From the NCBI GenBank assembly GCA_019279435.1, contig JAAALK010000287.1, forward strand, positions 13,640,162 to 13,704,161: a stretch of 64,000 nt of DNA. The letters run 5' to 3'. How positions within the stretch are numbered: position 1 is the first letter of the stretch; every line of letters starts with the position of its first letter. The notes below the pieces were generated by a model. The model was not told the origin of the DNA and did no database searches. It was given only the letters and a program-made list of their open reading frames with translations. Origin of the DNA: Zizania palustris (lineage: Eukaryota > Streptophyta > Magnoliopsida > Poales > Poaceae). The position numbers and the translations under genes are program-made. This document shows positions 35,743 through 47,395 of the stretch, one piece after another.

Positions 35743-36396
35743 GTAAGTTTTTCCTTGATCTAATCTACGATTTTTTCGGTTAGGATAATTAAATCATTAA
35801 ACGCCTAAAAATCTGATTATTAGTTATGTGGTTAATTTTTATCTGCTAAAATATTATTAGTGCCCGCATATCTTTATTTAAATAATTTTTAGCTAGTTAA
35901 TTAACTAAATATTGATCTATTTTAATTAGCAGTGAAATTGCTTTTAGTATTTTCGTAGATATTTTTTATCTGCTAGATATTTATCTTTAATCTGCTTATT
36001 CGTTATCTCGTATTATTTATTTAAATGTGTCTGTTTAAACTACTCATATAAAAAGAAAAGAAAAAATTTAGTAGTCGCAGTAATATTTTTATTCTAGTTT
36101 TCATGTGCAATATTTTAGGGTTATTTCAGAATTAATTTTTGAATGATCCATGTTTTATTCATTTGATTAGTATTTTATTTCTAGACTGAAATATAAATAT
36201 CTTGGGATTTATCTAGGTGTTTTTATTTACTGCAGTATTTTTATTTAGTTTATCTTTAATATCAGTTAAATTAAGGTACTGATCATTTTTAGGCTAAACA
36301 ACTTTAATTCCAGTAATTTGCTTTGCTAATACTATTTGTCTGGTTAAGTTTGTTTGGGTGTTGGGATTAGATCTTAGTTTAGCAAGAATTTTTTAG
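35743..36396 (+). other. Candidate intron in the copia 5' LTR
   Basis: GTAAGT at 35743 follows a GC-rich transcribed leader. The next 650 bases are T-rich like a plant intron and end TTTTTTAG at 36395-36396, 44 bp before the primer-binding site. The 3' LTR preserves the layout with an even better donor (CAG then GTAAGT, near 44856). Splicing would remove most of U5 from mRNAs. This is an inference from sequence signals only. Confidence 0.4.
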
Positions 36397-36439
36397 GCGC
36401 CCATTCACCCCCTCTGGTCGCTACTCTCGGTCCTACAAG

Positions 36440-36451
36440 TGGTATGAGAGC
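36440..36451 (+). other. Primer-binding site of the copia element
   Basis: TGGTATGAGAGC, one base different from the usual initiator tRNA-Met complement TGGTATCAGAGC, two bases after the LTR end. Confidence 0.85.
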
Positions 36452-36502
36452 GAGGTTAGGGTTTTCTAATATCTTAACCGATTCTAAACCTAGGTAGTGA
36501 CC

Positions 36503-39251
36503 ATGACATCTTCTGGTAAAATTCCATCCCTAGAAGCTTTTGGCTACACTTATTAGAAGACTCGCATGCGAGCATACCTTATGAGCCAGAGCTCGGACAT
36601 ATGGGAGATTTGTGTTCATCCTACTTTTACCATAGTGACTATTGCTGCGGATACTGCTGTAGATGTTGTTACCCAGCATCAAAATAATAGTAAAGCGGTG
36701 AATATTTTATTTTCTGGTCTAGGTCCTAGTGAGTTTGAGCGTGTTAGCCATCTCACCACTGCCCGAGAGATTTGGGATACCCTCTAAGCACACCATGAGG
36801 GGACAGCTCAGGTCAAGGCTAGGCTATATCAGGCCTACCATCATGAGTATGAGAATTTCTCACAGAAGTCGGGTGAGACGGTTGAGGCTTTGTTTGGTCG
36901 TTTTCAATCGATCATTAACAAGCTTCGCGTTAACAAGGCCGAGCGTGATCAACTGGTCTCAGATCATGAACAGACGCTTAAGGTACTCCATACCTTGGAC
37001 CCTAAGATCTGGGAGATCAAGATTTCTTCTATTGTTGAGAGCGCGTCTTATGATACCTTGACCGTCGTAGAGCTTTTTAGTAAGCTCAAGGCCTCAGAGG
37101 TCGATATCCAGTTGAGATCAAATCTCACTAGTTCCGGCTCAAAGACTCTGGCGCTTGTGACACCCTCTGCTGATCCTAATGCCATGAGTTGTACTACTTT
37201 TTCCTTGATGTCTATCTCCGAGGAACAACTTGATACTCTAGGAGATGATGATCTACGCTTGTTTAACAACCGGGTGCGACGTGTCTATGATAAGCGAATA
37301 TTTAAGAGATACGACACAAAATCTGGGTGCATTGAGTGTGCTGATACATGTCATTTCATTGCCGACTGCCCCAAGCAGAAGAATTACAAGAAGGGAACCG
37401 ATGACAATTCCTACAACTCCGACAAGTATGACAACTCCACGAAGGGCAAGCCCAAGACGAGATTCTTTCGAAAGGCTTTTAAGGACTACAGGCATGAGAA
37501 CAAGAAGCGAGACAAGGCTTTCTTCACCGAGATGGAGAAAAGTTACTCCAAGAGATCCTCGTCTTCCTCCTCATCTTCGAGTTCAAGTGATGAAGAGATC
37601 GTGATCAGGAAGGGGAAGGAAAGGGATGATCCGGCGGGCCTCTGTTTTCATGACCTTCGGGGACAAGCCGAAGAGACACTCACGTGACAGCCGAAGACCC
37701 CACAAGAGCTTCTGCTCAATGGCTCTTGGGGAGAAGAAAGAAAAGGACTCCTCCAATGACTCCGAAGACGACGACGATGAAAAGGTATCTTCCTATGAAC
37801 AAGAAGTTGTTAATTTACTAGAACAGAACCGTCAGGAGTTGAAGTATCGGGAGAAACTGCTTAGAGGGGCTAAGAAGAGGATAGATGAGCTTGAGAGTGA
37901 GCTTGCCACGACGAATGGCAAGATTGAGAGTTTGTCTTCTTCCCCTTGCTTGGGTGATAGTGGTGAGTGCCCTAACTGTGAGGTGTTGTTGTGTGACCTG
38001 ACGACTCTTAAGTCCAGGTACACAGAGAGAGTAGATGAGAGAGACGCTTTGGCCACTGAGCTTGAAAGCACTCAGCAGGAGCTAAAAGATGCTCATGCCA
38101 CTGTCGTCGCACCTTGTGTAGACTGCCCATCCCATTTAGCTAGTATAGCTGAGTTGAGAGCCAAGAGTGATGAGCAGTTGAGCGAGTTAGATGGAGTGAG
38201 AGCTGAGTTGGAGCAGACGAAGCTAGAGCTTGAGACTTTGTCAGTTCCACCCACTGTTTGTGAGAACTGCTTGTCCATTAGAATGGAGTTGATCAAGCTA
38301 AAATCAGATAAGTCTGTCGATGTTGATAGAGAGTGTGAGATCTGCTTGTCTCAGGTGGAGGTGTAAGCTTCCTTGAGAGAGGAGCTAGCTGATGTTCAGA
38401 ACGAGAACTTTTACCTCTGTCAGATCCTGAGTTGGATTAGTGCCAGAGAGCCACAGCTCGACATGATGATCCAGCAGTTCAAGAGACAGGATGGGTTTGG
38501 GGTAGGTTAAACCTATACCAAGGCTGATTTTGAGAGTGCCATTAGCTGAGCAGTGGAGTGGAGTAAGATGACTCCCGAACAGAGATATCGCAAGACTCAC
38601 TCCACTGAGTCCTTTAAGGATAGTCTGTCCAAGGATGGAGTGATCCAAGAACAACCTAAAGCTCCACCTAAGAAGCAGATCTGGGTTCCAAAGCCTAAAA
38701 CTCTCCACACTTCTCTTGATTCTTTACCTGGATCCTCTCACACCAAAGATTCTACACCCAACACCACCAAGCCTAAGAATCCTAAGCCACAACAACATTC
38801 CAAGAAGCCTACCTATCACTATGAGTTCTGTCAGAGAGACGGGCATCTTGCGGAGTTTTGCTTCAGGGGGAAGCGGGTTGAGCGAGCAGAGAGAGCTCGA
38901 GGTGGGCAGGAGCAGTCCTACCAGCAGGGTGGTAGACAGAGAGTTCATCGATGTAGAGAGAGGCTAGAGGCCAGGCCATGTCGTGTAGGTGGTGGTAGAG
39001 GAGACGGTTTTCATGACCGTGCTCCGGAGGGTTGTTTCCGTTCTGACAGAGTTCCAGATTGTTATGGATACGGTTTTGGACCTCGTGACTGTGATTTTAG
39101 GCAGAACAGAGGACCGCGCTTTGAACCGTGTTTTGGTCCAGACTCATATGATTCCTTCTGCTTTCCTACATACGAGCATATGGCTCGACACTGGTTTAGT
39201 ACTTTTGCTAGACCTGGTGGTCGACCATGTGCTCCCACTCATGACCATTGA
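36503..39251 (+). pseudogene. Copia gag with coiled-coil extension, broken
   Basis: ATG at 36503 starts the capsid-type gag. In-frame stops occur at 36554-36556 and 36785-36787. The frame then reads through 36890-37687 with a CX2CX4HX4C zinc knuckle (CIECADTCHFIADC, near 37330) and a serine-rich run (near 37555-37590). A +1 shift near 37640 leads into a long acidic, coiled-coil-forming segment rich in LESEL and TKLELE patterns (37700-38366). After a stop at 38364 a second zinc-finger-like, Arg/Gly-rich region runs to 39251. The extended coiled coil is typical of Sirevirus gag and may mediate protein contacts. Not functional in this copy. Confidence 0.85.
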
Positions 39252-42200
39252 TCTTGCAGGATCGAGGACTGGAGGACGTATGGATCATGGATTTAGGATG
39301 TTCTCGTCATATGACGGGACACCGCAGATGGTTCTCCAGCCTCACTCCCCCGAGCTCCAAGGAATACATCACTTTCGGGAACAGTTGTCAAGGGAAGGTA
39401 CAAGGTATTGGGTTGATTCGTATTTCTGATTATTTCTCTTTGAAGAATGTTGCTTTAGTTGGAAATCTGAACTTTAATCTAATTTCTGTTTCACAACTGC
39501 TTGAGGATGGTTTAGAAGTGTGCTTTAAGAAGGGCATGTCTTCTGTCGTTGATTCTAGAGGATCTTTAGTTTGCCGGATCCTACCTTTTGGTAAGGTTTT
39601 TCGTATTGATTTCTCTAGTTCTTCTGGCCCTTCTCGCTGTTTGATGGCCGGATCCTCCTCTGAGCTATGGAAGTGGCATAGAAGGTTAGGCCATTTGAGA
39701 TTTGATCTGCTTGTCAGATTGAGTTCTATGGTTCTTATTCGAGGATTGCCTAAGCTTAAGATGGAGAATGATCTAGTTTGTCATCCATGTTGTCATGGGA
39801 AAATGGTTGCCGCTTCTCACGCACCTATGACTCAAGTGATGACTTCGTACCTGGGAGAGCTGTTGCACATGGATACAGTAGGTCCAGCTCGAGTACGCTT
39901 AGTCGGTGGGAAGTGGTACGCCCTTGTAATAGTTGACGATTTTTCTCGATTCTCGTGAGTTTACTTTCTAGAGTCTAAGGATGAGACTTTTCAGTATGTT
40001 TATGACCTGATTCTGAAGCTGAAGAACGAGAACAATGGTCTAATGCGAGCAATTCATTCAGACAATGGATCTGAGTTTAATAACTCTTAGTTTGTCAGTT
40101 TTTGTAGTGATCAGGGTCTTGATCATCAGTTCTCTGCTCCTTACACTCCCCCACAGAACGGTATTGTAGAACGAAAGAACCGCACGCTTATCGAGATGGC
40201 CAGGACGATGCTTGATGAGCATAGGACTCCTAGGTGTTTTTGGGCTGAAGCAATGAACACAGCTTGCTATCTTGCTAACCGCATCTTTCTTAGAGCTTAC
40301 TTAGGTAAGACGTCATATGAGTTGTGTTTTGGTAGATAGCCCAAGGTAAGTCACTTGCGAGCTTTTGGATGCAAGTGCTTTGTTCTCAAGAAGGGAGGGC
40401 ATTTGGACAAGTTTGAGTCTCGTTGCTGGGATGGAGTCTTTCTTGGTTATGCTTTGCATTCACGAGGCTTTCGTGTTTGGAACCTAGATTCTCAGATGCT
40501 TGTCGAGACTTGTGAGGTTTCTTTTGATGAGTCTTTGCCCTCACCGACTCCTTCTTTTGAACTTTCTGGAGATGATGAGCTTGGAGAGATCATCTTCGAG
40601 GAAGATGATGATACTCCTGCTGATGATGAGGGTGGGCCCTCTGCACCGCCTGCAGACCCCGCACCTTCTGAGACTTCGACTGAGGATGAGGACGGATCTC
40701 TGATCACTCCTTCTACTTCGATCGAGCCTCCTCAGCCGAGTCCGGAGGTGCCAGTTGCTGACTCCAGTGAGATGACTTCTCAGCCGATCCCAGAGGAGCC
40801 AGTTGCTGACTCTAGTGAGGTGACTTCAGATCACCTAGGATCCCGAGTAGTTCAGCGTGATCACCCCTCAGAGCTCATCATCGGTGATCTTACTAAGAGA
40901 TCTTTATGCTCCTCAGTTGGTTCTCTTGCTATGTTTGTTGAGTCTGCATTTGTTGCGTCTTTTGAGCCTAGAGACGTTTCTCATGCTCTTTCTGATTCAA
41001 ATTGGATAAACGCCATGCAACAAGAGCTTGAAAATTTTGTTCGCAATCGGGTTTGGACACTAGTTGAGCTGCCACTTGGATGCTACACCATAGGCACTAA
41101 GTGGGTGTTGAAGATGGAGTTGTGGTGCGCAACAAAGCTCGATTAGTGGCACAGGGTTTTTGCCAAAAAGAAGGTATTTATTTTGAGGAGACCTTCGCCC
41201 CTGTTGCCCGTCTTGAGTCCATTCGTATTCTATTGGCCTTTGCTGCTTCTAAAGGTTTTAAGCTTTTTCAAATGGATGTCAAGAGTGCTTTTCTAAACGG
41301 GTATATAGAGGAGGAGGTCTAAGTTAAGCAGCTCCCCGTTTTTGAGAACCCTAAGTTTCCTCGACATGTTTTCAAGTTGCAGAAGGCTTTATACGGTCTA
41401 AAGCAAGCCCCCAGGGTTTGGTATGATCGCCTAAAGAAGTTCTTGTTGCAAAAATGTTTTGTGATGGGTTCTGTGGACAAGACTCTTTTCTTGCTTAGAG
41501 ATGGCTCAGACTTATTAGTCGCTCAGATTTACGTGGACGATATTATTTTTGGTGGTTCTACTAATGAGCTTGTGTCCAAGTTTTCTGAGCAGATGCATAG
41601 CGAGTTTGAGATGAGTCTCATGGGAGAACTCAAGTACTTTTTAGGGCTCCAGATCAAGCAGACCAAGGACGACATTTTCATCCACCAGGGTAAGTATACA
41701 CGGGACATGCTAAAGAAATTTGACTTTGGTGGAGAGCTAAAGCCACAGATACCCCAATGGGTACATTTGGAGGTCTGGACAAGGACGAGAACGACGTCAA
41801 GGTAAACGAGAGAGAGTATCGAGGGATGATCGGTTCTCTATTATACTTGACTGCGACGAGACCGGACATTCAGTTTGCCGTGGATGTGTGCACGCGTTTT
41901 CAGTCTTCACCACGCGCATCTCACCGGCAGGCTGTGAAGCGTATTTTCAGGTATCTTACATATGCCCCTGATTTAGGTCTTTATTATTCTGCATCATCGT
42001 CTCTTGATTTAGCTGGTTTTTCGGACGCTGATTTTGATGGATGCCGGCTGGATCGCAAGTCGACTTCCGGTACTTGCCAGCTTCTTGGTTCTTCACCTGT
42101 TTCATGGTCTTCTCGAAAACAATCTGGAGTTGCGTTTTCTACTACTGAGGCTGAGTATGTAGCTGCTGCTAGCTGCTATTCTCAATTGGTTTGGATGATT

Positions 42201-42478
42201 TCTACTTTGCGGGATTTTGGGTTGTTCTTCCCTTCAAGAGTTTCTTTGTTTTGTGATAGCACCAGTGCAATTAGTGTAGGGAAAAACCCATGTCTTTATT
42301 CAAAAACCAAACATATTGATGTGCGCTTTCACTTTCTGAGGGATCAATATGAGAAAGGAGTCATAGATCTTATTCATGTTGATACTCATCAGCAGTTGGC
42401 TGATATTTTTACTAAACCCCTAGATCAGTCTACTTTTGAGCGTTTACGAGGGGATTTGGGAGTTGTGTGTCCTTTTTA
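39248..42478 (+). pseudogene. Copia pol: protease, integrase, reverse transcriptase, RNase H, broken
   Basis: The protease site reads DLGCSRHMTG (near 39285) where active enzymes have DSG. The integrase GAG-pre domain (WHRRLGH), HMDTVGP, SDNGSEF (about 40058) and NGIVERKNRT (about 40160) supply the D, D and E residues. An acidic linker follows at 40560-40850. RT motifs are QMDVKSAFLNG, LYGLKQAP and YVDDIIFGG (about 41530). RNase H spans 41757-42478 with STTEAEY, TKHIDVRFHFLRDQ and DIFTKPL, ending at TAG 42476-42478. Stops or frameshifts occur near 39957, 40088, 40339, 41105, 41320 and 41800, so no full polyprotein can be made. Confidence 0.9.
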
Positions 42479-43836
42479 GGATACTTTGAGTCAGTTTTTC
42501 TTTTCTTCTTTATTTTATTGAGTCTTTTTGTGTGCGTTCATATTATGCATAATCATCAATCACATTTTGAGCTTGCTTCTATTATATGATTAATCTGCTT
42601 TACTTTCTCTGGCTAGTATATGCTTTTGATTACTTGTCGATGATCATGTTCTGTTTCAGTTCACATGATATATCTGATATTTGTCATATGCATGGTTTTT
42701 ATGTTTTAAAATTGAAAAAATGATCACCATTTCTTCTGGTAACTAGCATGTGTAAGCTGAATGTGTTTGCTATCTTTTACATGCCTTGTAGCTAGATCCT
42801 TACTTAGATGCAGATATGCAACTTGGACATTTATATGCTTTAAATATGAAAAGTGTGTTATAAAAATGATAAAAAATTCTGAAAAATGAAAAATTTATGC
42901 ATTTTTATGATTATTAGAAAAGATTCAGGTGGGTTTGCTTTGTTGCATTGCATTGTTCTGGACTGCTTACCATAGCACTTTGGTATGAACTAGGACGGTG
43001 TAATGTATGCCAAGACCAATATCTTAAGCTTCTGATGGTCCATTTTTGGCCTAGGCTTGACTTGGTCGGTTAGCATAAGGTTTGACATGCAAATAACTCC
43101 TGGCATAAATGAAAAAATAAAAGGAAAAAGAAAAAATCTGAAAAATTTAAAAAGATGACAAGTTTGCTGAAGCACTTTGTTTTGGACAATGCTTATCTCG
43201 GTAGATATCAGTTAGCTTTTGCATCTCATGCTTTACTTTGCTTGTCTACTAGAAAATGTGGTGATGCTTTTGTTTTTACAAAAAACAAAAAATGTGTTAA
43301 TGACTCTCTTTAGATATCATCTGTTGCACTGATCATCTCATGTATCTTAGACAATATATCTTTTGCTATACCTGTTAGATGTTGTAATTGCAGTTAATCA
43401 TATCTAAGAAGCATGTTTTTCACACTCCACCTACACTCCATATGCATTCATGGCATATTTTGAGGGGGAGCTGCATTTTAGGGGGAGTTTGTGTCATTGT
43501 CTCTTTAGAGTGAATTTAGTCTCACTTGATGAGTCCAATTGTCAACAAGGGGGAGAAATTTTGGTGTTTAGGGAACATTTTTTAGCTTTCTCTGGGATTT
43601 TTTTCAAGGGGAGTTCCTTGTTGGTAATTCTAAGATTTGCACTTGTTTTTGAGTCTTTATTTTTGGTTAACCATAATGACCATTTTCTTGCTTCTGTTTA
43701 GCTTTTGGTCATTAGGGTTAAACTTTTATTTTCTTTCTTCTATTTTTTTGTCTTTGTTTTCCTGTTTCCACATGTTTTGCAGGTTCTGAAGATGAGCTGA
43801 AGAGGGTGTTGACAATTCACTCATCAAGGGGGAGAT
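42479..43836 (+). other. Non-coding tail with repeated polypurine motifs
   Basis: AT-rich stretch after RNase H. GGGGGAG-type tracts occur near 43463, 43480, 43548, 43608 and 43828; the last abuts the LTR and is the true priming site. Multiple such tracts are a described Sirevirus trait. No env-like gene is recognisable. Confidence 0.75.
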
Positions 43837-45553
43837 TGAGAAACCATGTTGAAGAACATGGGTTTGATACTTCAGATATGATGAGTGATTATCAACGGAA
43901 GTCAAAGGAAGAAAAATGAAGACCTACCGAGTCTGAGGCGCGTGTGACTCAGGTACACGGGCAGCGAGCGACGACCGGGCAGAGGAGCCACGGAGTCAGG
44001 CTGGCCCAATCCGAGTACATGGGCTAGGAGCGGCAGATGATCCACTAGCCTATTGACTAGGTTTGACTCAGGTACACGGGCGGCGAGCGATTGCCGGGCT
44101 GAGGAAGCTGCGGGGTCGGGTCGGCCCAATTCGGGTACTCGGTGCGAAGACGGTGGACGCTTTGTCAGTTTCGGCGCAAAACTGACAACCTATAATTATT
44201 TTGTTTTTAGGGTATTAATATTTAGTTTTTAAGTTCAGGATATTTTTATTTGAGTGAGGTGATTTTTCTAAGAATATTTTAGTAGGTTTTGGAATTTATT
44301 TTAGAGTCAGTGTTAATTTACCTTAGGGGTAAAATAGTCTTTTCATGTATTAGGAGTCGCCTATAAATAGGCCCCTATACCCCCGGGGATAGATGATTGT
44401 TTTTCACAGAAGTAATATACAGTCCACAAATTTTTCAGTTGCCAGTTTTCATCTACTACTTTTTCGCCATCGTTTTCCTCCTATCGTCGTCCTGCGCTCT
44501 CATCTCCGTCGCCACGCTGTTCTCAATCTACGTGCGAAGCTAAAGCGGCAGGTGACGTGAGCAAGAAAAAGCACACGACAGCGGTGAAATCTTTCCCCCA
44601 GGCGTCTACGTGGTTCCCACGACGGAGTAGTCCCACGGCGAGCACATGCAAACAGCTCTCGGCGGGACCCACGTTTTCTTTTACTGTTGCTTGGTCGCGT
44701 CAAATCAACAGCTTTTAGCGCGGGTCCAACGCAGGCTGTCAGCCGGTAGAGCCTAGGAGCGGCGACGCGTGGGCTTCACTACAGCCGCGGCATTCGGCGC
44801 CAGGAAACGAAGCAAGCGTCGGATTTTTCTACACCGCGCGACGATGGAAACAGCGCAGGTAAGTTTTTCCTTGATCTAATCTACGATTTTTTCGGTTAGG
44901 ATAATTAAATCATTAAACGCCTAAAAATCTGATTATTAGTTATGTGGTTAATTTTTATCTGCTAAAATATTATTGGTGCCCGCATATCTTTATTTAAATA
45001 ATTTTTAGCTAGTTAATTAACTAAATATTGATCTATTTTAATTAGCAGTAAATTTGCTTTTAGTATTTTTGTAGATATTTTTTATCTGCTAGATATTAAT
45101 CTTTAATCTGCTTATTCGTTATCTCGTATTATTTATTTAAATATGTTTGTTTAAACTGCTCATATAAAAAGAAAAGAAAAAATTTATTAGTCGCAGTAAT
45201 ATTTTTATTCTAGTTTTCACGTGCAATATTTTAGGGTTATTTCAGAATTAATTTTTGAATGATCTATGTTTTATTCATTTGATTAGTATTTTATTTCTAG
45301 ACTGAAATATAAATATCTCATGATTTATTTAGGTGTTTTTATTTACTGCAGTATTTTTATTTAGTTTATCTTTAATATCAGTTAAATTAAGGTACTGATC
45401 ATTTTTAGGCTAAACAACTTTAATTCCAGTAATTTGCTTTGCTAATACTATTTGTCTGGTTATGTTTGTTTGGGCGTTGGGATTAGATCTTAGTTTAGCA
45501 AGAATTTTTTAGGCGCCCATTCACCCTCTCTGGTCGCTACTCTCGGTCCTACT
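43837..45553 (+). mobile_element. 3' LTR of the copia element
   Basis: Starts TGAGAAACC directly after the polypurine tract and ends CCTACT (last base changed from A). It is 1717 bp and very similar to the 5' LTR throughout, including the repeated CpG-rich block, TATA box and GTAAGT. Confidence 0.92.
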
Positions 45554-45935
45554 CTACCATAGACTCTTCTCCTCCCTTTCTTGATCTCAACCGTTGAGGT
45601 CAAGGATCCCATCTCTCACGTGCGGTGCTAGCATGCTGCCGTGGGAGGTACTCCATCCCTGTACGTGTGGACTCCGTGGAGGCATTTCTCCAATAGTGAC
45701 GTTCGTGGACATCTTCATGCGAACGACTATGTCATCTTCATCGATCAAATCGGCGAGGGACGAAAATGATGAAGCGAGGATAGACTTGATGCGCTACTCT
45801 AACATCTTCTTCCGCTGCACCTAGTGCGTCTCGTGCTAGAAGGTAACGATCCATGATCTCGCACGCGCATGAATCTTGGGCTTAGGGCGAAAATTTTAAA
45901 TTTGTCGGCTAGCGTAGCTCCCATATTCCCCAATA
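45554..45935 (+). mobile_element. Right part of the split GGAACTTCC-family LTR
   Basis: Continues from 34703 across the copia insertion, starting with the repeated CTACC. It is the reverse complement of the LTR at 46385-46760 and ends GGCTAGCGTAGCTCCCATATTCCCCAATA, the inverse of that LTR's start, so this copy is in plus orientation. Confidence 0.8.
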
Positions 45936-46359
45936 CGATAGAATCTGGAGGTGTGGCTGGATTGGTTGGAAAGAGGACTTCTCAAGCTTTCCAAAAAAGT
46001 CCAAGATCATATAAATTGGAGCTTCCATGTAATAGTTATGCATGTTTGAATCTGGTGTTGTCTTAGTAGTCCGAGTCCGAGTCCGAATTGAAAACATGTA
46101 GAACTTTATATTCCCCTTCTTTTGGCACAAAAGTGACATCCCAAACTTATATATTATCTTTGGATGGCTTTGAATTGGTCCCCAATCAACTTCCATGATG
46201 TTCAATGCCCTTGATCTACTCACAACACGACGCTTGATCCGTGTAAGAATTTCTGTAATTGAGGGCAACAACTCATGGTGTAGCAACCTGTTCTCAATAT
46301 ATAAAGCATGAGCCTTTGTTTTTATTATGTTTATATCCCAGTCGGTGATATCCCCATCA
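45936..46359 (-). mobile_element. 3' LTR remnant of a gypsy element
   Basis: Matches 55850-56262 nearly base for base (GATAGAATCTGGA..., TTCCAAAAAGTCCAAGATCAT, CGACGCTTGATCCGTGTAAGAAT) and ends CCCATCA at 46359. The first ~500 bp of the LTR are missing, replaced by the LTR fragment on the left. It pairs with the 5' LTR at 55344-56262, with which it frames an element disrupted by nested insertions. Confidence 0.75.
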
Positions 46360-46375
46360 TTCTCTCCTTCTTGGC
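46360..46375 (-). other. Polypurine tract of the disrupted gypsy element
   Basis: On the minus strand GCCAAGAAGGAGAGAA directly precedes the LTR start TGATGGGG, as expected for the 3' end of a minus-strand element. Confidence 0.65.
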
Positions 46376-46384
46376 TGCAAACCG

Positions 46385-46892
46385 TGTTGGGGAATAGGGG
46401 AGCTACGCTAGCCAGTAAATTCAAAATTTCTGCCCTATGGCCCTAGGCTCATGCGCGTGTGAGATCATAGATCGGTACCTTCTAACACAAGACGCGCTAG
46501 GTGCAGCGGAAGAAGATGTTGGAGCAGCGCGTCAAGCCTCTCCTCGCTTCATCCTTATCGTCCTTCGCCGATCCAATCGATGAAGACGACGTAGTCGTTC
46601 GCAAGTAGATGTTCACGAGCGTCACTATTCGAGCAACTACTCCACGGAGTCCACACGTACAGAGATGGAGTACCTCCCATGGTAGTGTGCTAGCACTGCA
46701 CGTGAGAGACGGGTATCCTTGACCTCAAGATTTGAGATCAAGAAAGGAAGGAGAGAACTCTTGGGTGGCTAGGTCTAATCTAGGCTTATTGCTTTTTCCA
46801 AGACGCCATCCTCCTTCCTTTATATAGAACTGAGAGCCCTTGGGTCGTGCTCATCCCGAAACCATAATAGATCCAATCTGTTTGCCCACGTC
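46385..46892 (-). mobile_element. Partial 3' LTR of the deleted element
   Basis: Plus-sense start TGTTGGGGAATAGGGGAGC, TATA-like CTTTATATAGAAC near 46816, and identity to the right LTR as far as GCCCACGTC. There it fuses to gag-coding sequence at 46893. Confidence 0.8.
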
Positions 46893-47395
46893 ATAACATC
46901 AATAGTGAGGTATGGATCCAGTGGAGTGCCTAGTCTCTCTAGAGTTTCTACGCAAGCAATCTTCTTGATCATGTCATGTCTCACGGGGCTCCCTTCAACC
47001 AGCCTACTACCAAACAAGCATTTAGACACATTGTATCTTTCTTCCCTTGCTTGGTCCTGAAACATACCCTTAAGCCCTACGATCATATCGGAAGCATCAT
47101 GTTCTTCATATTGTTTCTGAAACTAAGAGGACATGCAGGCAAGCATCAGGCAGCTGACATCCATGGAATCACTAGCATGCTTCTCATAAGCACGCTTATC
47201 TGCTACAGAAGCATCCTCTCCTTGTTCATCAGAGTGAGGTTCCTCTAGAACATAATCCTTTTTCTCTTGTTTGAGAACAATTCTCAAGTTTTGATACCAA
47301 TCCATAAAGTTTGTTCCAAACAATTTATCTCGTTCAAGAATAGATCGCAAATTAAAAACTGGAGTGCTCTTAACAGTAGATGTAGTAGGTGTCAT
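46893..47395 (-). pseudogene. Copia-type gag fragment
   Basis: ATG at 47395 on the minus strand. The protein contains LRSILERDKLFGTNFMDWYQNLRIVLKQEKK split by ordinary spacing, then YVLEEP, DVSCLMLACM, a stop near 47123, and in the same frame MIVGLKGMFQDQAREERYNVSKCLFGSRLVEGSPV. This is the UBN2-type gag of plant Ty1/copia elements. It ends where the LTR begins, so the zinc knuckle and all of pol are missing. Confidence 0.85.

Larger units (their letters stand above)
34704..36437 (+). mobile_element. 5' LTR of the copia element
   Basis: Starts TGAGAAACC, ends CCTACA, 1734 bp. It has a ~119-bp direct repeat (34813 and 34932), a TATA box at 35230-35237, a GC-rich leader, and a GTAAGT donor (35743) followed by 650 bp of T-rich sequence to a TTTTTTAG acceptor (36396). 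Confidence 0.92.
34704..45553 (+). mobile_element. Complete but decayed Sirevirus-like Ty1/copia retrotransposon (10.85 kb)
   Basis: Two closely similar LTRs (34704-36437 and 43837-45553), a primer-binding site, gag, pol in copia order (protease, integrase, RT, RNase H), a long non-coding tail with repeated GGGGGAG motifs, and a 5-bp target duplication (CTACC). A gag extended by a coiled-coil domain and multiple polypurine motifs before the 3' LTR are traits of the Sirevirus (Maximus/SIRE) lineage. Several stops and frameshifts make it non-autonomous now. It sits inside another LTR. Confidence 0.93.

Noticed and set aside
35261..35763. 161-codon ORF in the copia 5' LTR
   Set aside because: It lies in the transcribed leader, is not maintained in the 3' LTR copy and has no domain.
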